DNA from: Massospora cicadina
Lineage: Eukaryota; Entomophthoromycota; Entomophthoromycetes; Entomophthorales; Entomophthoraceae
NCBI GenBank assembly: GCA_022478985.1
Contig: JAKSZP010002663.1
Coordinates: 62,001 to 126,000, forward strand
Length of the DNA: 64,000 nucleotides
Direction of reading: 5' to 3'
The notes under the pieces were generated by a model, which was not told the origin of the DNA, made no database searches, and was given only the letters and a program-made list of their open reading frames with translations. The position numbers and the translations under genes are program-made. Shown one piece after another: positions 36,953-47,310 of this stretch. The stretch's first letter is position 1, and each line of letters opens with the position of its first letter.

Positions 36953-38055
36953 TGATGGTTGAGTCAAAAATAAACCCTTAAAAACCAACAACTCGAGCCT
37001 GGTCCCTTTAATAACTCAGGTTGATTACCTTACAATCAACTTAGGACAGTTACACTTTTAACAAATCAGGCCAAATATCCTTACATCAACTCATGCTGAT
37101 TACTATTTCACCAACTTAGGCTGATTACCCTTATAATAACTCAGACCAATTATGCTTATGACAACACAGCTATTAGTCCTGATAAACCGTGGTTAATATC
37201 AACTACATCTTAAAAAAATCATCCTGGGATCAATTTCCTAACAGACTTAAGATCCCATGGACCAATAACAATAATATGATTACCCCTCAAATTATTGCAA
37301 TCAGTTTTTGCCCAATGGCAAGTTTTGTATGTCTATCCTTGTAATTGTCATGATAGCACTTGCACATGAACCATCCAAATGGGAGTACCTATGCTATTGA
37401 GAGGCCTGATGATGTCCCAATTAGTGGTGCATCATCTACTTCAAATTGATGCCAAATTTCCCACAAGTCATATTAAGTCTGCTGCATGATGAAACTCAAT
37501 TTGGGCTGACCTTAGGACAATTTTGCACATTTGTGTTGCACTTTTTGCATCTGAAACCTTTCCAACTTCTGAGAGTATTTTGCCACTAATAGTCTTGATA
37601 TCAGGTTATGGTCATATTTGTTCAAGGGTCAAATTGAGGTGTAAAATAATATCTGCAGGAATTGTATGCTCAAAATGTGGCCAGGAGATGCCCTAAAGGT
37701 ATAAATACTGGAGCCTGGCCTAATAAAATTATCATCCAGATATCTCTTAATAAAGATGTATTCCTATTTTTGCCTGGTCTTTAAAAAGCCTGTTCTTAAA
37801 GCGCATTTACAAGCTGTTAAGTCAGATATCTCCAACTTGTACCTTTGTCTGCTTTGGTTGAAGTTTCCAAATTTGAAGGGAAAATTTAACCCAGAAATAA
37901 TTAGAATAGTCAGATTAATTTAGATAAGCCTAGTGAGCTTCCAAACGGTCAATATACCATAAGATTCTGGCTAAAATCAAGGATCTTTCAGCCAAACTTC
38001 TTCCTAATTATATGCACAGAATTTATTTTATCAAGTGAGCAATCCTAAGATTTTA
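36953..38055. mobile_element. Unclassified ~1.1-kb insertion in A's 3' LTR
   Basis: This block is absent from the otherwise collinear 5' LTR of A. It starts with a 25-bp minisatellite and has a TATA-like GGTATAAATACTGG near 37700, followed by AATAAA and AATAAAG. It could be a solo LTR (it starts TGATGGTT) or another short element. No coding region, clear terminal repeat or clean target duplication was found, so the class stays open. Confidence 0.45.
36990..37187 (+). repeat. 25-bp minisatellite, about 8 diverged units
   Basis: Seven consecutive 25-bp units start at 37013, 37038, 37063, 37088, 37113, 37138 and 37163, each beginning AAC(T/A)(T/C)A or close to it, often followed by GG. A 23-bp partial unit precedes them at 36990. 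Spacing is exact although the units are diverged. Confidence 0.8.
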
Positions 38056-38342
38056 TAATCATGATCCCAGTAATCTAGGTCTATGGTTTCTAGAATATCC
38101 AGAATGTTTATCCACTTCCCACTTTTCCTGAGTGTCATTTCAGTTTATAATGATGAAAGTAGCATATTGAAGGGAATCTTTTTTTACCCCAGCTTGTCAA
38201 ATCTGCTAATAAAACCCTTTACAATTAAGAAAAACTTACTCTTCTATTATAAGGCCGCTGTCTTCATACAGTTTCCTTTATTTATTAAATTTTAAACTGA
38301 TGTGTGCAGTTGTAATTCAACGCCTAAGCACTGATTGCAACA

Positions 38343-38787
38343 GGTTTGTCTAGCCACTTAGCCGCTAAACCATATAAGTTTGTTGCATATTTTCATGAGA
38401 TCATGTGCTGCACTTTTCTATATCTAATCCTACAACCCAAGGTATTTCTCTATATGTTTAGCCAATTTGTCTATATAGTGTGCCCAAATGAGATATAAAA
38501 AAAACATTGAAAATTGTATACTTATTTCATTTTTATAAAAACTCAGTAAAAAAGTAAAAGGTATACAGAGTCATAAAGGAAATATAAGCTATAGCTACAC
38601 TCTCATTTATCTATAAGGGTAACCTCTCTAGCCAATTCATATATTTAGAAATAAGAAATAGCTGTATTAAAAAGTAAAACCAGTTATTTTTCATATAAAA
38701 TCATTTTTTTGCTATTTATAATTAGTAGCAAAAGATTGCAGGATATAACAGCTATATTACAACAGAATAATATCAATTTAAAGTAAT
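38343..38787. other. AT-rich, nothing assigned
   Basis: About 445 bp between element A and the SINE at 38788. A short stretch right after A (about 38343-38372) looks tRNA-like on the minus strand (TTAGCGGCTAAGTGGCTAG), but no second promoter box was found. Confidence 0.4.
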
Positions 38788-38915
38788 GAGGTGGGTCTAT
38801 CTTGGGACAAATATACTATGCCAAGATTTTTAACTCTACTAGTTTTAAACCTGCTTAGAACAAAAGTTGCACCAGAGTGGTAGCAGGAACCACCATGTTA
38901 GGCTAACCACTCCTA
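38788..38915 (-). mobile_element. tRNA-derived SINE, copy S1
   Basis: On the minus strand it begins AGGAGTGGTTAGCCTAAC and ends GTCCCAAGATAGACCCACCTC. It matches S3 (49341-49465) and S2 (45412-45549) from 5' to 3' end, including TATATTTGTCCCAAG. The tRNA-like head is more decayed than in S3. Element E inserted about 20 bp to its right. Confidence 0.72.
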
Positions 38916-38939
38916 TATTAATAATTACAGGCTGGAAAG

Positions 38940-39780
38940 TGTAAAAAGAGTGTCTATAACTCTCCTGTTCCCAGCGTGGCAGTGCTCAGTGCATAAGCCC
39001 AATGCCAGGGAACTAGCTGTTAAAATAAAAAGCATCATTGCCCAGCAGAGGGTGCTGGAGCAATAATAACTTAAGCAAAGAAAGGCGATAAATAACTAGC
39101 CAAAAATGATGCGGTGCACACTGGAAAAGGGGTAAATGACCCAGGTTGGAGGGGACCTAGACAAACCAATGGTGTATGATGGGATAATTGTATTTTGTCC
39201 AAAATGGCAAGTTTAATGGAGCATGAGACCTCCTCAAAGGGGTCCATGCAAAGGATCGCTTGGAATAACATATAAAAAGAGTTAAAATGGGGAAAATTTT
39301 ATCTGGGAAGTCAACCAACAAGGAATGTTGGTCAGGGAAAACACATTTAAGTGTCAACGGGGGAATCTGGAGTTTGCGGCAGTGGACCTAAGCACCAACC
39401 CACCAATAGGGCAACGCTTCCATCTGAACTAGTTAAATAAGCTGAAGCCAACTTCACTCAATTGATTAATTGAAGTTGAATTTGACCTGAACGCGTTGTT
39501 TTGTAAGTGGAATGGGTTTCAAAACCCTGTTCCTCGACGAACCAAACAGAACCATCCACATTAATTTGGTAAACCATCCGTTTTAACGCCTGGGCCATTG
39601 TGAGGGGCTGGGCATTTGAAATACCACTAGTATCAACCTGAGCATATTTTGACCAAACCCAGCGTTGGTCTAGGGTGTGCCTCAGGTCAGGGAGGGCCTG
39701 TAGCTTCACCCCCTGGGCCTCCTGGCACCCAGCCTTATCTTTGGGGTTGGTCCCCACTATTATGTCATGTGCACATGACA
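38940..39780 (-). repeat. 3' LTR of element E
   Basis: 841 bp. On the minus strand, 39781-39458 is an uninterrupted 107-codon frame (including TNPKDKAGCQEAQGVKLQ and MAQALKRMVYQINVDGSVWF), corresponding to the extension that follows pol in element C. In E a 1-nt difference at the pol/LTR junction breaks the link. Confidence 0.93.
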
Positions 39781-40993
39781 CACCCTCTCCTCCTGGTGGG
39801 GCTCAACCCCCCCCTCCAGGGGCTTGCGCAAGGGAGAAGTTCTTGTGGCAGGAGCCAACTTCATGGTGGCAACTGTTGGTTTAGGTTGGGATCCAGCATC
39901 CTGGGGGAAACGCTTGTGGAAGGCATCAATCAGATCTTGGGCATGCACACAGTCACGCGCTGGAACCCAACTGTTCTCTGCAGCGTCAAAGCCCTTCCAG
40001 AATACCAGTTCTCAGTCTTCTTTTAATGCGGCAGGAGGCAACTATCTCTTCCACCTCCCACTCTGGCACCCTATCCACGAGATAGGCCTCAGGTGTCTCT
40101 GGTGGGGGGCCCTCAAACAATGTAAGTTTTCTCTCATGAAACACCAATAAGATCCAAAATGAAGGGGAAGATCCAGCTGGTATGAGGCCTGGCCCACCTT
40201 TCTAACAACGCGGTAAGGGCTAATCCTCTTAGGTCCTAGCTTCTTGCATGGCTGCTTGATAGGGATGTTCTGAGCATTAAGAATCACAAGATCTCCTTCC
40301 TTGTACGTCAGACCCACTTGGCGCTTCCCATCAGCATTCTCCTTATACACTAGCATTGCCGCCTCCAATCTTGTGGAAACCCCCTGGTGGACCTTCTTTA
40401 TGGTCTTGGAAAAGTCCACAACTGCTTCAACCTTAGACCCACAGCTGGGCTCCATGTTAAAGGCGTGGTTAAAGCCATGGCTGGCGAAAAAAGGGGAACA
40501 ACTGATTGAAGAGTGCAAGGTATTGTTGTAGCTAAACTGGGCCATGGGAAGGTGAGAAGCCCAATCTACATGATCCGCGGCGGTGTAACACCGCAGGAAC
40601 TGTTCCAAGTATTGATTCACTCGTTCAGAATGCTCATCTGATTATGGATGATAGGCAGTTGAATGGCAAGGGGAATCTGAAGAGTCTTACACAACCCTTT
40701 CCAAAAGATGGAGGTGAATTGGGGTCCCCAGTCACTGATAATCTCTTAGGAACCCCATGGAGCGCAAACACATGGGTGATGAAAAGCCTAGCCATCTCCG
40801 CTGTGGTTATTGTGGTTCTGCAAGGAATAAAATGGGCGAACTTCATAAAATGGACCACAACCACCATGATGACATCATAACCATCAGAGACAGGCAGTTC
40901 CACAATGAAATCAACTGAGAGTGAAGTCCAGGGCCCATCAGCCTTTTGGATGGGTACCAACAACCTCACTAAAGGTCGACAATTGGGTTTCAT
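39781..40993 (-). pseudogene. Element E integrase and chromodomain
   Basis: The core at 40993-40634 reads QMKPNCRPL (end of the zinc-binding part), SLSVDFIVELPVSDGYDVIM (first Asp), then FALHGVPKRLS. Next comes 40620-40042: MNQYLEQFLRCYTAADHVDW, TYKEGDLVILNAQNIPIKQP and GPKRISPYRVVRKVG. The chromodomain and tail lie to about 39790 (FHKRFPQDAGSQPK). The order and sequence closely match element C. Frame breaks lie at 40620-40634 and in the chromodomain. Confidence 0.82.
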
Positions 40994-41874
40994 TTGGTTG
41001 CATACCAGGCACTACTTACAATACCGCCCCACCTGAGCAGGCAAGCCCTTCCAATTGTAGGTGTGGCATATCAACTCCGAGGACTTTGCTTTCCCTGGAT
41101 GACCAAAGGTGATTCCATCATGATGGTCCCAGATGATTTCCTGGCGCAGTGTTCCAGAAGTTACCCAAAGGCGTTCCTGGGAGCACACCATCTCATTATT
41201 TACATGATAGCCCCTGGAAAGATCCTCTCAATTTGAAGCGCTCTTTGCAAGTACCATGGTCTCTTTGCCTGACAGCGGCTGAGAGAGGATGACCTTTATG
41301 AACATACCATATTCCTCCACATTATCCAGAGGTGCAAGCGCTGGCCCGTTAGCCAGGGGAGAGGGAAGTAGCTACATAATTTTACTTGGAGGAATCATAA
41401 CCTGTGTGTTGTGCACTTCTACCTCCTTGGAGTCAGGGGGTAAAGAAGGGTTGCAGCTTAAAGCATCCACCAAACTATTATCCTTGCCCTTGGTGAACTC
41501 ATATGTAATGCAAATTGGGCAAGGGTCTCATGCCAACAGGTCTGCTATGGGGTTAGGACATGAGGAGCGTGGTAGTACAGCAAGGCATAGTGGTCTATAA
41601 GTACGCAGAATGGTTGGGTAGAGCCATGCAAGTGGTGACGCCAATATTTCAGCGCCTCCACCACTGCTAGTAACTCCTTGTCATAAACGGCATAATTCAA
41701 CTCAAGCAGAGACATTTTCCTAGAAAAATATCCCGCCAGATGCTCTATCTCATCTTTGCCTACTTGTAACAAGGCAGCCGCTATGGCAAAGTTGGAGGCA
41801 TCCGTAGATATAATGAACCCTTTGGAAGGGTCAACATGGCGAAGAACAGACATGGACAGCAAAGTGCACTTCAC
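40994..41874 (-). pseudogene. Element E RNase H and integrase N-terminus
   Basis: RNase H is open from 41874 to 41545: FIISTDASNFAIAAALLQVG, AGYFSRKMSLLELNYAVYDK, LLAVVEALKYWRHHLHG. The rest (41545-40994) contains the integrase N-terminal region in broken frames. This domain removes the RNA strand after reverse transcription. Confidence 0.82.
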
Positions 41875-42038
41875 TGCTTGGAAAGCATTTTACAAAATGG
41901 GGGACCACTGAGGCACCTTGGCCTCGCTAGCCTTGTATAAGGGAGCCGCCACTTCAGACAGATTGGAGTGAACTTCTTGAGGAATGTGCACGTCCCCAAA
42001 AAGCTCCTCAATTCCTTGATTGAGGTGGGGGTAGGCCA

Positions 42039-42880
42039 CTAATGAATCGCCTTCTCCTTGTCTGGAGTTATCATTTGTCCCTGGTCAAACACATAGTTGC
42101 CCAGAAACGTGATCTGGGACTTGAAGAACTCGCACTTTGAAATTTTTAAATGTAAGGCTGGATGCCTTAAACCACTCCACCACTTGCCAAAGGTGGAATG
42201 CATGGGACTCCTGATAAAGGGAAAACACCAGGATATCATCCATGTAGGCAACCGCACATATCCCTAACAGGTCCCCCAACGCTGCATCAATGAAGCGTTG
42301 AAAGATAGCAGGGGAATTCTTGAGCCCAAAGGGCATGACCCAAAACTGGAATATTTCTTTTCTGGTGCAGAAGGCGGTTAACCACTCCTGGAACTTCTTT
42401 ATCTGGATCTGATTAAACGCATTGAGGCAATCCAGCTTGGAGAAGACCTTTGCCTTCTTTAACATAGCGTGCAATCTTTGAATTCAAAGGGATGGGATGG
42501 AGGTCTGGTACAGTAACATTGTTAAGGTTCCCATAGTCCAAACACAGGTGTAAAGTGCCATTAGACTTCTCCACAAAGAAAAGTGGGGAGCTTACAGGGG
42601 AAGTACGCTGAAAAATCGCACCTTTGGCCAACTGTTCCTTCACCCACACATCCAACGCCTCTTCCTCCCAGACAGTCAATGGGTAAATGGGGGAAGATAT
42701 ATGCATCAGATCCACCGTGAGCTTGAAGTCACAATCAAACTCAGAGTGCTCAGGGAGTGTATTGGTGGATGCTGCATCAAAAGAGGATTTCAAACCCTCC
42801 AAACAGGTAGGTAAGGAAATTTCATGGAGGGGGAGGTATTCAGCAAAGGAGCAAGATAAGGTGTGGGAACATTGGGCCAA
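42039..42880 (-). pseudogene. Element E reverse transcriptase
   Basis: Two overlapping frames. 42880-42413 carries PIYPLTVWEEEALDVWVKEQ, then LCLDYGNLNNVTVPDLHPIP. 42474-42085 carries FSKLDCLNAFNQIQI, VMPFGLKNSPAIFQR and the catalytic AYMDDILVF. One frameshift separates them near 42440. The Asp pair is intact, as in C. Confidence 0.88.
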
Positions 42881-43603
42881 TGAGTTAATGGGCCCTGAGC
42901 GTTATCCTCCAACAAGGGAACAATCAACTGGTGACCATTTACCAAAGACAAGGATAGAGTGTTTTCTTTCAAATTAGTCCAGATGTCAAACTTTCTCAAC
43001 CACTCAACCCCCAAATAAATGGGGAACAAGAGGTGCTTAGTAGCTTGAAACTGGTCAGACAGAAGATAGGCGCCCACCTGGTAGTCCACCAATCCCATGA
43101 CGTTCAGCGCAGGGATACCTTGAGAAGCCCCACCTCTAACCATACCACCTGGAGAGTAACTCAACTCAAGGTAGTCAGCAAGGTCTTGGTTGATAAAATT
43201 ATTTGAGGTACCGGTATCCACTAAAATAGTTGTGCTAAACTTCCCAAGAGAGGATGTAAGGGTAGCAGTCAAGAGGAAGTACCCAGAGTGGGATTTATTC
43301 AAAGTAGAAAACGCCCCCAGTTCACCTAAATTTTCTTCTGGCTTGAGCAAACCATAAGGGTAGGTTTGGGAATCAAAGAAGGGGAGGGATACTTGGCCAC
43401 TCTTACTACTGAGGCCACATACCCCTCCATGCCTTCTGCAGGCGCATAAACGTTTTCATATTGTAAGTGCAGTTCTTTTTCAACTTCATGAGTGCTGCAA
43501 ATCATGAAAGAGGTTAAACAAGGATTTTCTGGTGTGATTTTATACACAGGAATGGGTTCCAGGTCTGAACCATAAGAGCGCAAATATGATTCAGAGGTAT
43601 ATC
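42790..43603 (-). pseudogene. Element E protease with upstream segment
   Basis: The frame 43350-42790 contains TTILVDTGTSNNFINQDLAD, the aspartic protease active site (D-T-G-T), then LGVEWLRKFDIW. Upstream (43583-43326), STHEVEKELHLQYENVYAPA leads into GYVASVVRV, which is also seen before the protease of C. One frameshift near 43340 splits the two. What normally precedes this, capsid and nucleocapsid, is missing. Confidence 0.82.
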
Positions 43604-43911
43604 TCAGGTTTTTGTTATAAAATGCATTTTAGACGTGAATGACCCTATCCTTGAACTGTGACAGAAAGTCAGGGAATTATGACTTTCAGACCTCAAGGCC
43701 GTATCAACCAGGTACAAGCATGAAGGGTGGATATTTTCCAGTTGAAGGCAACCATAATAACGCCAAGATGCTCCAACTGTCAGGAAAATAGGAAACTGCT
43801 TTGCGGCTAATGACAGCTGAGTCCCACAGCTGGCGCCCACTGTTTCCCAATTTAGAAAAGATTCACACAGAAAAAGCTTATGCACATAAAGATAAGAGGT
43901 TGGTCGACTAA
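43604..43911 (-). other. Leader of element E; no gag
   Basis: 308 nt between the upstream protease segment and the 5' LTR. It holds a tRNA-complementary-like block (GTCCCACAGCTGGCGCCCA in + orientation, about 43821-43839) about 75 nt from the LTR edge. No gag motif was found. Confidence 0.45.
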
Positions 43912-44750
43912 TGTAAGGAGAGTGTCTATAACTCTCCTGTTCCCAGCGTGGCAGTGCTTGGTGCACAAGCCCAACGCCAGAGAAATAGCCATTAAAATAA
44001 AAAGCATTATTGCCCAGCAGAGGCTGCTGGAGCAATAATAACTTAAGCAAAGAAAGGCGAGAAATAACCAGGCAAAAATGATGCTGTGCACACTGGAAAA
44101 AGGGGTAAATGACCCAGGTTGGAGGGGACCTGGACAAACTAATGGTGTACGAGGGGAAATCATATTTTGTCCAAAATGGCAGGCTTAATGGAGTGCAAGA
44201 CCTCCTCAAAGGGGTCCTGACAAAGGATCGCTTGGAATAACAAATAAAAAATAATAAACGGGGAAAATTTTATTTGTAAGTCAACCAACAAGGAATGTTG
44301 GTCAGGGAAAACATATTTAAGTGTCGACAGGGAAATCTGGAGTTCGCAGCAGTCAACCCAAGCACTGACCCACCAATAGGGCAATGCTTCCATCTGAACT
44401 AGTTAAATAAGCCAAAACTGACTTCACTTGAGTGATCAATTGAAGTTGGATTTGACCCAAACGCGTTGTTTCATAAGTGAAACAGGTTTTGAAGCCCCAT
44501 TCCTTGATGAACCAAATGGAACCATTCACGTTAATTTGGTAAACTGTCCATTTTAATGCCTGGGCCATTGTGAGGGGCTGGGCATTTGGCACACCACTAG
44601 TCCCAACCTGGGCATATTTTGCCTGAACTCAGTGTTGGTCTAGGGTGTGCCTCAGGTCAGGGAGGGCCTGTAGCTTCACCTTCTGGGCCTCCTGGCGCCC
44701 AGCCTTAGCTTTGAGGTTGGTCCCAACTATTATGTCATGTGCCCATGACA
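43912..44750 (-). repeat. 5' LTR of element E
   Basis: 839 bp, TGTAAGGAG...CCCATGACA in + orientation. Also carries the LTR frame on the minus strand (44592-44353 and adjoining pieces). Confidence 0.93.
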
Positions 44751-44839
44751 GAAAGGGTGCAGAGTTTGTGTTAAAATTAATAAGATTATACCTAAATGGA
44801 AAGAACAGTTGTATCAACTAAAAAGTTTATCTTTTAAAT

Positions 44840-45411
44840 TTTATTTGAGGTAAGCCAACCTGGGGATGGGCATATTGAAAGCTCAAAGAGCAAAACAAAA
44901 GCCTAAACAAGTTTGAAATGCCCAGAGAACATAATGAAAAAAACTGAACAGATACACACCAAACAGGCATAGAAGCGGATAACTGTAAACAAACCATGAA
45001 GAGGGGTGATGGGGAATGGTTTGGTACCTAACCCTATGCATTTTATGACTCTGACTACTGCAAAAAGCATAAGTTTGGGGGCATCTGCATATTGAGGTGT
45101 GATATGGTTGAAAACAGGGTCAATTGAGGCAAGTTGCGCTGTGCAGATGGCCTCAAAATAGTTAGCAAGATGGTACTCAGCAGCCATGCATTATTTAGTT
45201 AGTTAGGTCAGTTTTTCAGCTTGTTTAGGGATAATCCAATCATTTCTGAAAATCAAATAAGTGCATCATAAATGGCCTTTACAGTTTCATTGGCCGCTTT
45301 GTATAACCCTGTGATTTCAGTCTTGGTGACATGGGGGAATTCAGTGGGAAATCTGACCTTGGATAAACCATGTGCCAGCATGTTTAAAAGTTTTTCTTAG
45401 GTGGATATAAA
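44840..45411 (-). pseudogene. Unidentified coding remnant
   Basis: Two minus-strand segments have clear coding character and I do not recognise them. The first (about 45390-45255) reads NMLAHGLSKVRFPTEFPHVT and then TEITGLYKAANETVKAIYDA. The second (45187-44960) reads YHLANYFEAICTAQLASIDP, FNHITPQYADAPKLM and IKCIGLGTKPFPITPLHG. Between them lie stops and a sequence with intron-like signals (CTAACTAACTAAAT, then CTGCTGAG). An AATAAA lies near 44845. It could be a decayed host gene or part of an unknown element. A SINE (S2) sits at its right end. Confidence 0.35.
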
Positions 45412-45549
45412 AGTTAATTGAGGCAGGTCAACCTTGGAACAAATATAAAACACCATGATTTTTTATAGCCATTACAGATTCAAACATGTGTTGAACAAAA
45501 ACTACACTAGAGTGGAAGCAAGAATTACCCTGCCAGGATAACCACCCTC
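45412..45549 (-). mobile_element. tRNA-derived SINE, copy S2, with target duplication
   Basis: CTTAGGTGGATATAAA occurs at 45396-45411 and 45550-45565, bracketing 138 bp. On the minus strand the insert begins GGAGGGTGGTTATCCTGGCAGG, the A-box region, and ends TTCCAAGGTTGACCTGCCTCA. The same body and 3' end occur in S1 and S3. The element needs a partner LINE for mobility. The duplication does not start with AA, unlike the LINE copies here. Confidence 0.85.
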
Positions 45550-45565
45550 CTTAGGTGGATATAAA

Positions 45566-46555
45566 GTAAGTAAAAATTAGTAATTACAATGAGAAAAAGC
45601 TATGTAAAAATTTGTCAACCTTTATAGGGGCGATGCTGCTGCAAGTGCCATTGTTGAATTAAAACCTGGAAATTTAATTTAAAGTAATATAAAATCCCCT
45701 TTTTTAAAAGACCTTTTAGTTTTTTTAAAGATTGTTATTATTATATCATAGAAAAATATTAATACATCTATTTTGTTATGACTTATCTATAAAAATTAAA
45801 ATAAACTACTCAACAATATTCCTTATCTTTTACATGAGAGTAAGCTTGACCTTATTTTACCTATAAAAATTATAACTTGCCTGTTTAAATATTATTCTAT
45901 TGCTAATAAAATTCAAATAAAAGAACATATGATATTTAAAATATGATCACAAATCTTTTTATCTAATTTAAATTAGCATAGGCAGCCTGTACTTGCTTAT
46001 ATAAACTAATGTTATACTAAACTAAATAAATATGCCAGGGTATTTTGATGGTCCTTAGCTCGTTAGTAAATTTTGTAAAGATCTACTTTTTCTGCGTATC
46101 ACAAATCTTATTAATAGCCTCACTTACTCAGACTCTAATTATCTTGCCAGTTAGTAGCTTAGAAACCATTCAGCAACTACTATCATTCTATCTTATGCTA
46201 GCCTGTCCTAAAAATCATTTTTCACTCATCTTTCATCTAATTTGACACTCAAAAAAGGCATCCATCTAGTAATTATCAGTTTCAGTACAAGATGATATAT
46301 GATGATAAGATTTATGAAATGGTCAAGGAATGCCCATATAATAAGATTATAAATACATCAATGATCTTAATCTATAAAGTTTCTTTGATATAACAAATCT
46401 CAAATCTATACTAGCAATCCAACTACCAGCTATTGCTAATTCTGTTGCTAAAACTGTGAAAAGCCCCTTTGTTTTACAATATAATAACTCCTTTACCAAG
46501 CTGGTTTATACATGGATACACCCATCTCCCATGTTAATTTTATCATGCTACTTAA
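45566..46555. other. AT-rich, nothing assigned
   Basis: About 1 kb of AT-rich DNA. A plus-strand frame of 66 codons (46045-46245) is hydrophobic and low in complexity. I see no evidence that it is a gene. Confidence 0.45.
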
Positions 46556-46700
46556 TTAAGCAGTTAGTAGCCCAGTGAATAATTGGTCCTGCTTTGACCA
46601 CAAGGGTGTGGGTTTCATTTTGTCCGTGACTCATAGGCTGTCAGGCTTGGGGCTTCCAAGGTAGATTTGAATATATAACGTTAAATTAAAGGAAGACAAA
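46556..46700 (+). mobile_element. Second tRNA-derived SINE-like element
   Basis: TAGCCCAGTGAA (46568-46579) fits the RNA polymerase III A box except that the final GG is AA. GGTTTCATTTT (46611-46621) fits a B box with C-to-T changes. The gap of 31 nt is normal for tRNA-derived promoters. The body differs from the S1-S3 family. It could also be a degenerate tRNA pseudogene. No target duplication was found. Confidence 0.4.
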
Positions 46701-47121
46701 CCTTAATTCTCACCTATGAAGGTATGTTTAGTAGAGTCAGTCCCTTGGTCTGCCTATCCCAAGTACATTTAAATAAAAAATCCACCCTTGCCAAACACTT
46801 GGTTAAAGTTTTTAAAGTTTGTTTGCATAACTAAGTTTTTAAAAAGCACAAGTATATGTTGAATGACTTAACTCCTTGCTTGGCCTGCTGATGTCTGCAT
46901 GAAATTAAAATTCAATTTAGTTATGTAGTTGACCTATTTGTTGCCCACTTCCTTGACATTACCCATTTTGCTACTTAAACTAACCCACTGATAAGCCTAT
47001 ACCATTGCTCTTTGCTGTAATCTGACTGCATGACTAAGCTACTGTCATAATTAAAATCCCTAGCTCCTCCCTCGCAGCCATGTCAGGGTGGGTGGAGCAT
47101 CAATTACCAGGATTGTGCTTT

Positions 47122-47310
47122 CTAATCTAACTGTATTTTTTTGATGCAAAGTACATTTGACTTGGGATAACATTTTTCAAACAAATGTAATTTTCCGGAA
47201 ATATGATGCTCTTTGTAAAACCATTTTTTCAGCTGCACTCCTTCAAAAATCAGTATAACTACAAAAAATAGGACAATCGAAGTTAGTTGGCGCTCAGTCA
47301 ATTTAGACAT
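47122..47310 (-). CDS. Possible small membrane protein, 62 codons
   Basis: An uninterrupted ATG-to-TAG frame in AT-rich DNA, next to a credible host gene. It starts MSKLTERQLTSIVLFFVV, giving a short polar N-terminus followed by a hydrophobic segment of about 16-18 residues that could span a membrane, then a basic tail with two Cys (HLFEKCYPKSNVLCIKK). I do not recognise the family. Because nearby introns are very short, it could also be one exon of a larger gene. The first residues weakly recall a transposase helix-turn-helix (LTERQ), but nothing further supports that. Confidence 0.3.
   Translation of the reverse strand: MSKLTERQLTSIVLFFVVILIFEGVQLKKWFYKEHHISGKLHLFEKCYPKSNVLCIKKIQLD

Larger units (their letters stand above)
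7755..38342 (+). mobile_element. LTR retrotransposon A, broken up by nested insertions
   Basis: Its LTRs are 7755-13682 (split by a LINE) and 36589-38342 (split by another insertion). They align with each other on both sides of the inserts: GCCTATTTTATATTTTATTTT, TTTAGACTAAG, and later TTTATAATGATG and TCTTCATACA. A primer-binding-like site follows the first LTR at 13683 and a purine tract precedes the second (36575-36588). Net interior is about 2.7 kb: 13683-15922, 22991-23288 and 36461-36588. It holds gag and protease remnants but no reverse transcriptase or integrase, so A lost pol or was non-autonomous. Flanks GTTAT (left) and GGTTT (right) are not a clean duplication. A is the oldest element in the stack, because D, B and the LINE interrupt it. 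Confidence 0.65.
36589..38342 (+). repeat. 3' LTR of element A, split by an insertion
   Basis: LTR sequence is 36589 to about 36952 and about 38056-38342. The flanks of the insert match neighbouring positions of the 5' LTR (TCATTAG before it; TCTAGGTCTATGG here against TCTAGGCCTATGG at about 13420 after it). Confidence 0.7.
38940..44750 (-). mobile_element. Chromovirus-type Ty3/Gypsy element E (same family as C)
   Basis: A 5,811-bp minus-strand copy with LTRs 38940-39780 and 43912-44750 and an exact target duplication GAAAG (38935-38939 and 44751-44755). The LTRs align with those of C. The purine tract (complement of CACCCTCTCCTCC, 39781-39793) lies before the 3' LTR. Order right to left: leader, protease, reverse transcriptase, RNase H, integrase, chromodomain. 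As in C, no gag is recognisable. Confidence 0.95.

Noticed and set aside
39458..39781. A 107-codon ORF as a host or gag gene
   Set aside because: It lies entirely within an LTR of element E, and homologous copies are in the other three LTRs. It is treated as LTR-encoded extension of pol, not a separate gene.
47122..47310. Tc1/mariner-type transposase N-terminus
   Set aside because: Only a few residues (LTERQ) resemble it. The following sequence is hydrophobic, and no DDE motifs or terminal inverted repeats were found.
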